Positions 18,593 through 28,784 of a stretch of DNA of 64,000 nucleotides are shown piece by piece. The notes beneath the pieces are model-generated. The model was not told the origin of the DNA and searched no databases. It was given only the letters and a program-made list of their open reading frames with translations. The position numbers and the translations under genes were made by a program. The stretch is taken from NCBI GenBank assembly GCA_964555845.1, contig CAZKUA010000002.1, positions 92,143 to 156,142 on the forward strand, read 5' to 3'. Numbering within the stretch: the stretch's first letter is position 1; each line of letters opens with the position of its first letter. This stretch comes from JALNXF01 sp964555845 (GTDB lineage: Bacteria > Patescibacteriota > Gracilibacteria > BD1-5 > UBA2023).

Positions 18593-20077
18593 ATGCAAAC
18601 TAACTTTAATGCAGAAGCCTATAAAGAAAGACAGATGTCTTTTCCGGAAATTACTTTCAAGGATTTTGAGGCTCTCGATGATATGGAGCTTAGAAAAGAG
18701 ATAGCTCAGAAAAATAAAATTCTCTCAACTGATGCATATAATAGGACAATGACTTATTTAAAGTGAGAGAAAAAATCTCGCCAAAAAGAGACTTATACAC
18801 TCACTTTCCGTAAATCTCCAAACAAAGTATCTAATGTAATTTATTGAGTGAGAAATATAGTTAAAAAACTTTTGTGAAAAAAATTCACTCAGGCCGAGCT
18901 AGATTTTGCAGCAGATTACTATGAACAACAAGCAAAAAAATGAGCTAATTGATATTTTGATAAAAAAATGTGGCAAGAATTAGTTATAGATAATGGATGA
19001 TACTTTCCTGTAAAAGTAAAAGCAGTGGACGACTGAACTGTATTGAGAGTATGAGAACCAGTTATGAGTATCTCTTGACCATGAGAGCTTGCTGCCGTTT
19101 TTGAACCAGAACTATTAAGAGTATTTTTCCAGAGCGTAGTAGCTACTGATATGAGATTTATCGAAAATATTATCTGAACTTGAAGAGTTGTAGAATTCTG
19201 AAAAAGAGCTGCAATTAACGAAAGAGCTCACATCGATGCGGTTGAAGCATTGTATGTATGAGGATGATTGACTTGAACTTCAAATGATATCGCCTGAGCT
19301 GCAATTCCTCAAGTAAATTCTTCTTGAACTACGGCTCATAGATATTTGGCTTGCTACAGCACAGAAGATGAGGCATTTAGAAATGCAATAGAGAAAACTG
19401 ATAAAGTGGCGCTCTTGGTAGATTTAGTAGATAGTTATAAATGAATAGACAAAATTATTGACTTAAAGAAAGAATACAGGGCAAAATGAAAAACTATTTG
19501 GATGAGATTAGATAGCTGAGATCTAGTAGACCAAGCACTTTACGCTCTAAAAAGGCAAAAAGAAGAATGATTATTAGATCCCCTAAAAGATAAAATAGTA
19601 GTGGCTGATATAAGCAATGTGGACAAAATAAGAGAAATTGAAGACAAGGTAAGAGAGATTTGATTTGATCCAAAAGATTTTATAGTTTACTGACTTGGAG
19701 GACTTCTTGTAATAAAAAATAAACTAAGAGATAGTGTATCTGCTGCCTTTAAGCTCACAAAAACAGAAGAATTTGATACATGAAAATTATCAAATGACGC
19801 CTGAAAAGAAGCAATTCCATGAGAACTAAATGTAGAAATAAGAGCAGACGCTAGATATATAGTCCAAGAAGATGAAGAAATTTTATGAGAAAGACTCCTT
19901 AAAACAGTTTATAATAATTGAAAATTATTTTTTGAGTGAAATGATATAGAAGCTCTCGACAAGGCCAGAGCTAGAGTGATAGAAAGTGAGAAATTAGCCC
20001 TATTACCCACTAAAAAAAGTGAAAAAACTCAAGCGTTGCAGAAAGAGGTTAAGGAGAGATTTATGAAAGCAATATAG
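18593..20077 (+). CDS. pncB: nicotinate phosphoribosyltransferase
   Basis: 494 residues with UGA as Gly, typical of the longer NAPRT class. Recognisable segments are the N-terminal DAYNRTM, the SSGTTAHR region (about 238) and the DSGDLVDQALYA strand/helix near 300. It joins nicotinate and PRPP to make nicotinate mononucleotide, linking PncA to NadD. The start lies 23 nt after pncA, so the genes are co-transcribed. Stop TAG; a convergent regulator gene begins 19 nt beyond. Confidence 0.92.
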
Positions 20078-20096
20078 AAAAATGGATATAGTCTGG

Positions 20097-20831
20097 TTAT
20101 TTCAAGCTCTTAAAAAGCAATTTAAAAAGTTTTTTCTGGAAATCGGCTATATCCTTGTTTTCTATAAGAATAGAAGTTTCTGTGTTAAAATCAACAAAAG
20201 CAACTTTATTCGCATAAATGGTCATGAAAATATTATCTTGAAAATCATCAATATTTTTTGGAATAATTCTCAATTCTCTTTCTAGTCTTGGCTTCTTAAT
20301 AATCGCGGCATGAGATGACATAATTACATAACGCTCCAGTTCCTTTTTGTCTCTTTTCTCTCTGTAATCCTTCGGTAAATACTGCTGGTTAATTTTCTCG
20401 ACATCAGTTTCAGAAGTAATACGATAAAAAATATCTCATTTATTCTGGCTATCAACAATATCATTGAAAATATTTCTTATTCATTTTGCTCATTGGTTGT
20501 ATATTACATTTGGTTTTTTGTCTAGGTTAGAATATTTTTCAAGTAATTGATTTATATTTCATTTATTTCTCTCCTCCATTTCCTTATATGCTTCATTAAT
20601 TTTACTAGGAGAAGCCGGAGAATAATACTTTTTCTTTCATTTTACAGAAACAAAAACAAATCCAGATTCCAGTAAATAAGGCAATAATCTATAAAGCTGA
20701 ACTCTATGAAGCGAAGTAAAATTTGTTAAATCTGAGATAGTAGATTTTCAATGTTCTAATAAAGTCAAATAAATAAGCGCGGAATTCTTCGGAAGTCAAA
20801 TTCACTCTAAAAGTGGTATAAATTTTCTCAT
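20097..20831 (-). CDS. TrmB-family transcriptional regulator
   Basis: 244 residues with UGA as Gly. The N-terminal winged helix (about 1-75) reads GLPKNSALIYLTLLEHGKST and then LHRVQLYRLLPYLLESG, characteristic of TrmB-like regulators. A coiled stretch and an effector-like domain follow, with the later part resembling PLD-like sensor folds. TrmB regulators often control sugar or nucleotide metabolism. Targets are unknown; it lies between pncB and nucleotide-salvage genes. Confidence 0.75.
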
Positions 20832-20995
20832 ATGTTACATTTTGTTACTAAATAAATTTAAACTGTTTTTCTTTTACTATAGTCATTTATATAATTTAAT
20901 CAAACTTTTTTGTTACAAATAGTTTCAATTTTACAAAATATTTTATTTTTCCTTTATAGTGGGGGTGTTGTTTTACTTATTAACCCATTAAAAAT

Positions 20996-21304
20996 ATGTT
21001 AAACGCAATAGAGGCATCTAAAATGCTAGAAACTATGTCTCCAGAAGAGAGACTAAAAGCTTTACAACACAAAGTAAGTGTAAAAACAAAAAATATTCTT
21101 GATAAAAAAATTCGTGAAACTATAGCTGGATTTGAAAAAAAAGTAGAAATCACTTTAGATGAAAATGTTTGCAGGGATCCAGATGAAAATATAGAAGCTT
21201 TATTGAGATGACTATGATACAAAGATGTAAATGTTACAAGTGATTTTCCAGCTTACAGCGAATCATACACTTGAACTACTACTATAAAATTTAAAATACC
21301 TTAA
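20996..21304 (+). CDS. hypothetical protein, 102 aa
   Basis: Open frame under code 25 (UGA in RGLGY and YTGTTT). The N-terminal half is helical and charged (LETMSPEERLKAL); the C-terminal half is beta-rich, ending TIKFKIP. No family recognised. It precedes the MazG-APRT gene by 30 nt, so joint expression is possible. Confidence 0.65.
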
Positions 21305-21334
21305 TTAATTATTTATAATTTAACTTAACAAAAT

Positions 21335-22327
21335 ATGGAAGCAGCAGTATTAAAAAATCATTTATGAGAATATAAATCTATAGAAAGATTTGCTCATATT
21401 ACACTTGACGATGTAATGAATAAAGTTACTCAGGAAGTTTGAGAATTAATTGAAGCTAGTATAGAAGGAAATGATGAGGAAATGTACAAAGAAGCCGGAG
21501 ATGTACTAGTTAATATATTTTCAGTAAATCATGAGCTATGAATTGAAATTAACTTAGAAAAGACTACATCAGAAAAGTCACCTCTTAAATTATCGGTATT
21601 ACTAGGAAAATGGAATACAAAAATCCAATCGCTTAGAAGTAGATATTCAAGAGAAAAAGTAAATTTAGAAGAAGTGAGCAAAATCACAAAAGATTTAGTA
21701 TGAGAAGTTTTGAATTTCTCAGACCCTAGCATGTCGTTAAATCAAGTAATTGAGAGAAATGTGCAGAAATTTGATTCTCGTAAAGAACTATACAAATCAC
21801 AAATTGATTTAAAAGATTATATCTGAAATTTTCCAGACTTTCCAAAACCAGGAATTAATTTTAAAGATATTTCTCCAATGTTACAATCTAAAGAAGCCCT
21901 AAGATATGCAGTACTAGAGATGGCTCAAAAATGCAGTGAATCCGATGTAATTGTTTGACTTGATGCTAGGGGATTTATATTCGGAAGTCTTGTTGCAAAA
22001 AACCTTGGAAAACCATTTGTAATGCTAAGAAAAAAATGAAAATTACCTGGAGCTACTCGCGAAATATCTTACTGATTAGAATATTGAAAAGATATACTCG
22101 AAATACAGTCTGGAGTAATACAGAAATGACAAAAAGTATCAGTAATAGATGATTTACTCGCAACTGGTGGAACTGTAAAAGCCGCAATAGACTTAGTAGA
22201 GGGAGAATGATGAGAAATAAGCAATCTTTTATTTGTAATCTCTCTAGATGAAAAATGACTTGTAGAACTCGACTCAAGAAAAAAAATAGTTTGATATAAA
22301 ATAGATAGTTTAGTGTCATATAATTAA
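21335..22327 (+). CDS. MazG-like pyrophosphohydrolase fused to adenine phosphoribosyltransferase
   Basis: 330 residues with UGA as Gly. The N-terminal part (about 1-145) is an all-helical MazG-like domain with QEVGELIEASIEG and the EAGDVLVNIF helix holding the acidic metal ligands. The C-terminal part (about 150-330) is a type I PRTase: DFPKPGINFKDISPML, GLDARGFIFG and the PRPP loop VIDDLLATGGT mark it as Apt. It would combine nucleotide-pyrophosphate hydrolysis with adenine salvage. I know of no common fusion of this kind. A PRPP synthetase follows 100 bp later. Confidence 0.82.
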
Positions 22328-22329
22328 TA

Positions 22330-22396
22330 GATTCCCGCCTTCGCGGGAATGACAGAAGAAGCGGGAATGACAGAAGAAGCGGGAATGACAGAAAGG
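22330..22396. repeat. ATTCCCGCCTTCGCGGGAAT hairpin repeat with tandem tail
   Basis: The hairpin ATTCCCGC...GCGGGAAT is followed by direct copies of GCGGGAATGACAGAAGAA. Hairpins of the same family occur at 33758 and 42270. Confidence 0.8.
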
Positions 22397-22427
22397 AAAT
22401 TTATAATAATTTTTAACCTAAAAAACT

Positions 22428-23330
22428 ATGAAAACTGTAATTACTCATCCAAACTTTGATTATTTGTGAGATAAAATAGCTCTAGACAACAAGATAAATA
22501 GAGCAAATGTAAGCTTCGAAAAGTTCGAAGATGGATGGCCAAATATTTTTATAAATTGAGTAAAAGAATTAGTAGAACACAAGGAAATTACCTACATTTG
22601 AGATTTCTCAAAAAGCGAAGATTTATTTCTAAATTTCGCAGCAATTAGATGAATACTTGATTATTACGCGAATAAAGTAAGAGTAATTTTGCCTTATTTC
22701 CCTGTCGGAACTATGGAGAGAATAGATACAAAATGACAAGTGGCAACAGCTAGATATTACGCGGATATTATGAGTCAATTCCCTTTTGCGAGAGAAACAA
22801 AAACTTCAATTCATATATTTGATATTCACGCTCTAGTTGAGAGATTTTTATTTGACTCTCATAGTGTAAATGTAGAAATCCACACTGCAATGAGTTTACT
22901 TAGAGACGAAATAAAATGAAAAAGTATAGTTTTTCCGGATGAGTGAGCTCTTAAAAGATTTTGAAAAGATTTTAAAGACCAAGATATTATAGTTTGCTCA
23001 AAAGTTAGAAATTGAAATAAAAGAGAAATAACTATAAAAGAATGAGACCCAAAATGAAAAGATGTCATAATAATTGATGACCTAATACAGACTGGTTGAA
23101 CTATCAAAAAAACAGCCGAAAAACTAAGAGAACTCGGAGCAAAAAGTGTCAGCTCTTACGCGACTCATTGAGTTTTCCCAAATAATTCTCACATAGATCT
23201 CGCCAAGTCTCTAGACAAACTAATAGTAACAGATACAATTCCAGCCAATATAAAAAGAGCCGAGGAGGTTATAAATATGGAAGTATTTAGTATAAAATGA
23301 TTGGTAGAAAAAATTATGTTTCATGATTAA
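22428..23330 (+). CDS. prs: ribose-phosphate pyrophosphokinase (PRPP synthetase)
   Basis: 300 residues with UGA as Gly. Visible motifs are the RVILPYFPVGTMER region, IFDIHA (the binding His), and the PRPP loop IIIDDLIQTGGTI. It makes PRPP from ribose 5-phosphate and ATP. It is diverged from classical Prs, but the paired PRTase-fold domains are clear. PRPP feeds PncB and the adjacent APRT, so this gene supplies both salvage branches in the window. Confidence 0.85.
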
Positions 23331-23337
23331 AAAGGCA

Positions 23338-23376
23338 AAAAGTCCCACGCGCTTGTTAGCGTATGGGACCTTTTTT
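23338..23376. terminator. terminator between prs and the convergent stress operon
   Basis: GTCCCACGC and GCGTATGGGAC form a stem with a 2-nt bulge, followed by T6. A second hairpin (CCTATCT...AGATAGG) lies at about 23385-23405. They separate prs from the minus-strand PspA gene. Confidence 0.7.
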
Positions 23377-23471
23377 ATTGTCTTCCTATCTCCTCCAAGA
23401 TAGGATAGAATTTACCTCCTTTTGGTAAAAAATTTTGTCTTACATCTTGTATTTTTGTAGCTGAAAAGAAA

Positions 23472-24140
23472 TTACTTCATGTACTTGGCGACGTCATCGT
23501 CAGAGACGGGAGCCTGGGCATATTTCTGTTCCAGGGCAACCCCGGGAGCCGAAATGTTGGCCATTTCTTCGGCTGCTTCTGCCTGAGCTTGAGCATGGAT
23601 TGCATCTTGCTTGAGCTGTCCGAGCTTGCCCAGAGCCGAGTTGTTATCGGTAAGGGCATTCGAGGCTTCCGCCAGACCCTGACGAATCTTGGAGCCGGTA
23701 ATAACGGCGGCGAGCTGGACCTGATCGGTCTTGGCTGTTGCGATACGATCGCGAGCAGCACTCAGATTGGATCTCAGTTTGGCCAGCTGAACTTCATTGG
23801 CGTTGATAGTGCCAGTCAAAGTTGCGACGGTCGATTGAGCCTTTACCTTTTCGGCAAGTGCCTGTCGAACATCATCCACGTTCTTGGCTGCACCGGCCTG
23901 CTGAGCAAGACGCTCATATTTGGCGATTTCCGCTTCCGCGAGAGCCTTCTGAGCGATGATTTCGTTATTGCTGGCAACCAGTGCGGTCACGGATGCGGTA
24001 TGACGACGGACTTCTTCTTCCGCAGCTTTGATTACATCCTTGCCGTCCGCGACAGGATCGCGGAGCTTCTCGGCGGTTTCTTCATCAAGACGATTTCCCT
24101 TTTTGAGAAGTTGTTTCAAGGTTTCTATTCCAAATGCCAT
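23472..24140 (-). CDS. PspA/IM30-family protein (YjfJ-like)
   Basis: 222 residues, no UGA. It is almost wholly helical, with long heptad-rich coiled coils (about 30-190) rich in Ala, Gln and Glu, as in PspA/IM30/Vipp1 membrane-stress proteins. The E. coli paralogue yjfJ is followed in its operon by DUF2491 yjfK, with DUF2170 yjfI upstream; the same three families occur here. Shine-Dalgarno AGAGGA, stop TAA. It is last in a four-gene minus-strand operon. Confidence 0.8.
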   Translation of the reverse strand: MAFGIETLKQLLKKGNRLDEETAEKLRDPVADGKDVIKAAEEEVRRHTASVTALVASNNEIIAQKALAEAEIAKYERLAQQAGAAKNVDDVRQALAEKVKAQSTVATLTGTINANEVQLAKLRSNLSAARDRIATAKTDQVQLAAVITGSKIRQGLAEASNALTDNNSALGKLGQLKQDAIHAQAQAEAAEEMANISAPGVALEQKYAQAPVSDDDVAKYMK

Positions 24141-24204
24141 AGTCGTATCCTCTGTATGTTTTTTATCTTAAAAATCATTAATCATCACTACAGCCGAGGA
24201 CTTT

Positions 24205-24609
24205 TTAGCCGAAAAGCTTGTCGTGAGCCACAAGAGCGGCGCGCAAGTAGTCCAGGCTGGAACCGAGTTCTTCCTCAGAAAGGTCGCCGACCATAAGAGA
24301 ATCGATGAGCACGAAGTGTGCGGATTCATCGTTTTCACCGGGCACCATGGCATACGCATAGGGCAGGATGGCAACATTCTGTTTCAGAAGAAGCAAGGAC
24401 TGCTTCAGGAGTTCCTCGGGATCAGCAGATCCGTCGAAGTGAGACACCTCGCAGGAAATGGTGAGTTTGGATTCTTCCATGGTCATGATGACCGGTCGAG
24501 AGCCCATAACGATGCCGACGATTCCCTCAGAAAGAGTTTGTGCAGTGTTGCCACGCTGTTCTTCCAGGAAACGTACGAGATCTTTAGGGGTTTGAATGTT
24601 TTTATTCAT
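24205..24609 (-). CDS. DUF2170 family protein (YjfI-like)
   Basis: 134 residues, no UGA, with AAGGAG before ATG. It is acidic, with hydrophobic strands and the ending DYLRAALVAHDKLFG. I assign DUF2170 (YjfI) from overall sequence character and from its neighbours PspA and DUF2491. The function of YjfI is not established. Confidence 0.65.
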   Translation of the reverse strand: MNKNIQTPKDLVRFLEEQRGNTAQTLSEGIVGIVMGSRPVIMTMEESKLTISCEVSHFDGSADPEELLKQSLLLLKQNVAILPYAYAMVPGENDESAHFVLIDSLMVGDLSEEELGSSLDYLRAALVAHDKLFG

Positions 24610-24638
24610 GGTAATTCTCCTTGGAATTGGGTTTTTGC

Positions 24639-25316
24639 CTAGCAGGCGAGAACTTGGAACTCATTGTTTTTGATTTCATGTCCATACCAGAGGGTCACAA
24701 GACCTCCCAAGTCAGACTCCACAGGACCTACTTCCAGAAAAAGTGCCTGGTTGGGTACTTCCGGATTGGTCTGCTTACCTGCTTCAAGAGCATATTCACA
24801 GACCGTTGCAAGCAAGGGATAATTGATACCACTTGCAGCCGGATGCTGACGGAATTCGCCATCATACTCGCCAGGTTGTTTCCTGATGTAGGTAAGATCG
24901 CCGGTAGCGAATGCGCCGGTATATCGCAAATCATTGGCTCCTTTAAATTCAGGAGGCTGATCAAAAAACACATGCTCGGTGTCAGATACCCAGAGAGATG
25001 CATTTTTCATAAGGTCATCACGGTTTCCCTTGAGAAACTTCGGATCCTCATCATAAACACGCACATCAAAGGCATCATCGACGATCTTGGCGAAAATAAT
25101 CTTACGAAAACTCTCAGATTCGCCAGTGATATCGCAGATGATAATCTGAGCCAAGCCTCCGTTGGCCTCGATGGTCTCAATCTGGTTAATCTTGCGATCA
25201 ACAGGTTTGAGACCGAGACCGGCCTTCATCTGAAGAATGAGCGTGCGCTCATCAGTCAGAGTTACAAAATCACCTTTTTTGAGTCTTTTCAGACCCGGGA
25301 CATTTGTTACTTCCAT
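24639..25316 (-). CDS. DUF2491 family protein (YjfK-like)
   Basis: 225 residues, no UGA, with AGGAG before ATG. It begins with a beta-rich section (LKKGDFVTLTDE) and contains RYTGAFATGDLTYIRKQPGE, fitting the YjfK family. The role is unknown; it is linked by operon context to PspA-type envelope maintenance. The gene lies 29 nt upstream of the DUF2170 gene. Confidence 0.65.
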   Translation of the reverse strand: MEVTNVPGLKRLKKGDFVTLTDERTLILQMKAGLGLKPVDRKINQIETIEANGGLAQIIICDITGESESFRKIIFAKIVDDAFDVRVYDEDPKFLKGNRDDLMKNASLWVSDTEHVFFDQPPEFKGANDLRYTGAFATGDLTYIRKQPGEYDGEFRQHPAASGINYPLLATVCEYALEAGKQTNPEVPNQALFLEVGPVESDLGGLVTLWYGHEIKNNEFQVLAC

Positions 25317-25331
25317 ATTTTTTCTCCTGAG

Positions 25332-25933
25332 CTAGGGTTTTTCAGATTTTCACGGAATTTCTTTGAGTTTTTTGAGCACGACAATCCCTCCAATAACCAG
25401 CACAAGTGCGATTACGGTCATGAGAAGGAAGTAGCCGACACCATGACTCTGCTGAACAACCACTGGCTGTGCAACGGCATAATTATTGCGACTCATCAAC
25501 ATGTTCATCATCGCAACATCGCGCATGGCATCATACATAATCCATGCTCCACTCGGGCCATAATAACCATAGCCACCGTTTCCTTGATTGTAGGTAACAG
25601 GAACATTTCTGTTACCATCTTTAAAGGTAGTTGGAATGTGTTCAGGACGAGTGGCAGGTTCGCGGTCAAACTTGTTCGTATACTGTGTGGCATACTTTTG
25701 CTTGAACGCTGTCTGTGCAGCTTCACGGCTGGTAAACTGTGTGCCAGACATTGTAGCTTTGTTTGCCAGGGCCTGATCAGTCTTGCTCATAGCCGCCGGA
25801 GCAGTGGAAGTTGCGGGTTTGGTGTAAACCGGAGCAGGGGTTGGAGTTGCGGGTTTGGTGTAAGTCTGGTTGACTACCGGGGTTGGAGTTGCGGGTTTGG
25901 TGTAAGTCTGGTTGACTACCGGGGTTGGAGTTG
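25332..25933 (-). CDS. secreted or membrane protein, C-terminal part (continues across an assembly gap)
   Basis: This fragment begins in the gap with Pro/Thr-rich repeats (units like TYTKPATPTP), then has an Ala/Gln-rich section, NGGYGYYGPSGAW, and one membrane helix near the C-terminus before LKKLKEIP. It joins the signal-peptide fragment at 26034-26238; the two frames differ only because the gap has an arbitrary 100-N length. The frame meets TGA at 25350 and TAG at 25332-25334; under code 25 the last residues are GKSEKP. First gene of the PspA-like operon. Confidence 0.75.
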
Positions 25934-26033
25934 NNNNNNNNNNNNNNNNNNNNNNNNNNNNNNNNNNNNNNNNNNNNNNNNNNNNNNNNNNNNNNNNNNN
26001 NNNNNNNNNNNNNNNNNNNNNNNNNNNNNNNNN
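25934..26033. other. assembly gap of 100 N
   Basis: Exactly 100 N, a placeholder length. The flanks are copies of the same Pro/Thr repeat, so the gap probably reflects collapsed tandem repeats within one gene. Confidence 0.95.
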
Positions 26034-26238
26034 CGGGTTTGGTGACTGGGGTAGGAGTAGATACCCGAACCGGAGCTGGAGAAGGAGAACGGAAAGAGGT
26101 CACAGTTGCTTTTCCTCCTCCACCACCACTACCTCCAATACTGCCAGCACGTGCATCAGCAATGCTGACACTTACGCCGGAAATGACAAACAGGGACAGT
26201 ACAAACGACGCGAGTAACTTATTAAACGGTGTTTTCAT
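26034..26238 (-). CDS. secreted or membrane protein, N-terminal part with signal peptide
   Basis: Starts MKTPFNKLLASFVLSLFV, a typical signal peptide likely cleaved near ADARA-G, followed by a glycine run (GGSGGGGG, all GGN) and a Pro-rich stretch that runs into the gap. TGGAGG precedes ATG. It is the 5' part of the gene continued at 25332-25933. No UGA is used even in the glycine run, a strong contrast with flanking genes. Confidence 0.75.
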
Positions 26239-26418
26239 GGTATTCCTCCAAATGGAATGGGTTGGTTGAATTCTTAGAGAATTCATTGTTTCTGGTTGTT
26301 TACAAATTTCAATTATAAAAAATCTATAATTGAAAAAAATAATTTCTATTTCAATTTATATAAAATACAAGATGTTAAAGAACTTATTTGTAAAATATTT
26401 ATTTTTGTTTGTTTGTGA

Positions 26419-26446
26419 TTTATATTTAAAAAAATATTTTTGTCAA
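26419..26446 (-). promoter_or_regulatory. promoter of the PspA-like operon
   Basis: On the minus strand TTGACA (26446-26441) and TATAAA (26424-26419) are 16 bp apart. Nothing else is visible in 26239-26507. Confidence 0.6.
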
Positions 26447-26507
26447 ATCTTTTTTTGACAAAACTTATAAAATCTTTTTAGATTAATAGAATTTGGAGAA
26501 AGTTTTT

Positions 26508-26987
26508 CTAAATCAACCTCCTCGACAAACTCGTAATATAGGCAATAGCAAGCGCATCGGCTGCGTCATCTGGGGTTGGGATTGAGTCTAGTTTGTAGAT
26601 AATTTTTAGTGCATTTTGGACTTGTTTTTTGAGGGCACTTCAGCTTCCGCAAATTCCGGATTTTACTTGGAGTGGAGTGTATTCGAGTACCGGAATTCCA
26701 TGAGTAGCTAGAATATAGAGCATTGTTCATCTGGCTTGTGCCACATCTATTCAAGTTTTTAGGTTTTTTAAGAAAAATAATTTCTCAATTCCGCAGATAT
26801 CTGGCTTATATTTTTTGATTAAATTTTCTAGGTCATTTCAAATATCAAGAATTTTTGAACTTATATCAGATTTAACTATAGTTTCAATTATTCAAAACTC
26901 TAGAATTTCTACATTTCTTCACTCTTTTTTGATTATTGCGAACCCTGTTGTCGTTGTCCCAGGGTCAATACCTAAAATAATTGACAT
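26508..26987 (-). CDS. ruvC: Holliday junction resolvase RuvC
   Basis: 159 residues with UGA as Gly. It shows LGIDPGTTTTGFA with the first catalytic Asp, GIEKLFFLKN with the Glu, and TPDDAADALAIAY near the C-terminus with the last acidic pair. RuvC cleaves Holliday junctions as a dimer. Start ATG at 26987; length is typical for the family. Confidence 0.93.
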
Positions 26988-27054
26988 ATTTTGAAATTTA
27001 TGTTTTAATATACTTATAAGTTAATTATTTAATATTTATTGTAAAAAAATATAT

Positions 27055-27201
27055 ATGTTATTAGAAACCATATACGAAAGCGATATTATAACAAAAATTA
27101 GAAATTCTCAAAGAGTAAATGAATCTCAAAAGCAGGAATTTATCAATCTTATTTGTTACTTTACCCCCTGAGAAATCGAGGAATTAAAATTACTTATGTA
27201 G
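27055..27201 (+). CDS. small hypothetical protein, 48 aa
   Basis: Frame open from ATG with one UGA-Gly (FTPGEIEEL), ending TAG. Helical and charged. It lies divergently from ruvC. A real gene is plausible but unproven. Confidence 0.4.
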
Positions 27202-27204
27202 CTT

Positions 27205-27402
27205 TTCTATCGTCATTCTAAATTCCCCTCCTCGTCATTCTGAGCGTAGTCGAAGAATCTATTAATTAATTCTACTATTTTTTAAAAAGTATTTTATGAG
27301 TAAATAGACCCGTTCGACTACACTTCGTTTCGCTCAGGGTGACGAGCTAAAGAGGCTTTTGCTTCACTCAGGATGACGAAAGGTTGAGTTCGAGATGACA
27401 GG
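27205..27402. repeat. cluster of GTCATTCTGAGCG-type repeats
   Basis: Contains a near-identical copy of the 3191 repeat (about 27233-27258), an inverted relative (TTTCGCTCAGGGTGACGAG, about 27327-27345) and shorter ATGAC-ending pieces. No gene is visible here. Confidence 0.75.
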
Positions 27403-27409
27403 GTTTTTC

Positions 27410-28192
27410 TTAATAAACCACAGATTGGGACTCGAGTAGGATGTATAGTATCGAATTTTTATCAGTATAATCTCAGACCATAAGTTTTCTAGTTTTTTCT
27501 GTTTCCTTGATACTAATTTTTCCGGAATGCCTTTTTCATCCAAGCACATCACTTGTTATAACATCAGAGAAAAGTTTGTAAAAATATTCAGATAAAAGGA
27601 CATCTTTAACTTCGGTATATTTATCAAGATATGCTGCAAATGTCTCTCCGTATTCAAACATTTTCTCGTCATTTTTTATAGATCTAATAAGATGAAAAAG
27701 TCTTCAAACAGACAAATTATATTTTTTATTTACGACTGAATTTAGGGCTTTTTCTATTGGATCATTGCTTCTTAGAATTGTTTTTCATTTTTTTACACAA
27801 AATTTTCTGAAATTACTAGTAATAAAATGCTCAATAAAAGAATCAAGGATTTTGTGATAAGAGCTCACTACTGCAAATCCATCTAGGTTTGGATTTTTCT
27901 TAATATTGTAGTAATTTATTTCAGAATTTGTAAGATATAATAGGGTTTCTTTTGGTGCATTTAGAAGCAAAATATCTCAGAAATAGTTTTGAATTCTTTT
28001 TGAAATTATCTGCTCTTGATTTTCTTTTAAAAATTCATCTTTATCATCTTGAGTAAGGCCTGATACCCTTCTTCTGGCTATTTTATGGATTTCTTCCTCT
28101 ACTTCTTTGGTCATCCAATGCATACAAAGATTGAGTTTTTTCTTTAATTCTTCATTTTCTTCTTGTAATTGTTTTAATTGTGTATTGCTCAT
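27410..28192 (-). CDS. hypothetical protein, 260 aa
   Basis: Open under code 25 with several UGA-Gly. The N-terminus is a coiled coil (LKQLQEENEELKKKL); the remainder is helical (for example IRSIKNDEKMFEYGETF). No known motif, signal or membrane segment. The 3' end abuts the repeat cluster. The next gene upstream on this strand, peptide deformylase, begins downstream of its start, so the two are separately placed but codirectional. Confidence 0.65.
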
Positions 28193-28202
28193 TTTTTTAA
28201 AA

Positions 28203-28706
28203 TTATAAAATATGGTCTTTATGTAAATCTCATTTTTTCACTACTTTATCAACAAAAAGTATTCAATCCAAATGGTCTATTTCATGCTGAACTATGCGAG
28301 ATGAAATTCATTTTAAAAATAAAATATTTTCTTTTCATTTCAAGTCTAGAAAAAATAATTTAATTTCGTCTGGCCTCTCTACTTTTCAAATTTCACCAGG
28401 AACACTCAGACATCACTCTTCGTCAATAACCATTTTTTCTCATTTTTCTATGATTTTTGGATTAATCATAAAAATTGTTTTAAAATTATCGTCATTATAA
28501 CTTTTTAAGAGACTTACGCAAATAAGTCTTTTTAATATTCAAATCTGTGGAGCCGCCAATCACACTCATCAATTAGAAGAATTTTTAACGAATTTTACCA
28601 TTTCTTCTCATATTTTTGAGTATTTTCTGATTTCATCTTGTCTTATTTCTTGGCTTACAGTTCTGAGTATTTCATTATTTCTTCAAATTTCTATTGCTAA
28701 TCTCAT
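28203..28706 (-). CDS. def: peptide deformylase
   Basis: 167 residues with UGA as Gly. All three motifs are present: GVGLAAPQIG (three glycines as UGA), EGCLSVPG and QHEIDHLDG, which provide the Cys and two His metal ligands and the catalytic Glu. It removes the formyl group from new polypeptides. This gene is a very clean proof of the UGA-Gly code. Confidence 0.95.
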
Positions 28707-28784
28707 AAATTTTAATTTATTTATATGTTTGATTTTAACGAAATAATTCATAAAATCAAATTAATAGTTTTTTAATTTAAAAAT

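Noticed and set aside
24621..26045. Plus-strand 474-residue open frame
   Set aside because: It lies antisense to four convincing minus-strand genes with signal peptide, Shine-Dalgarno sites and family similarity, and runs into the N gap.
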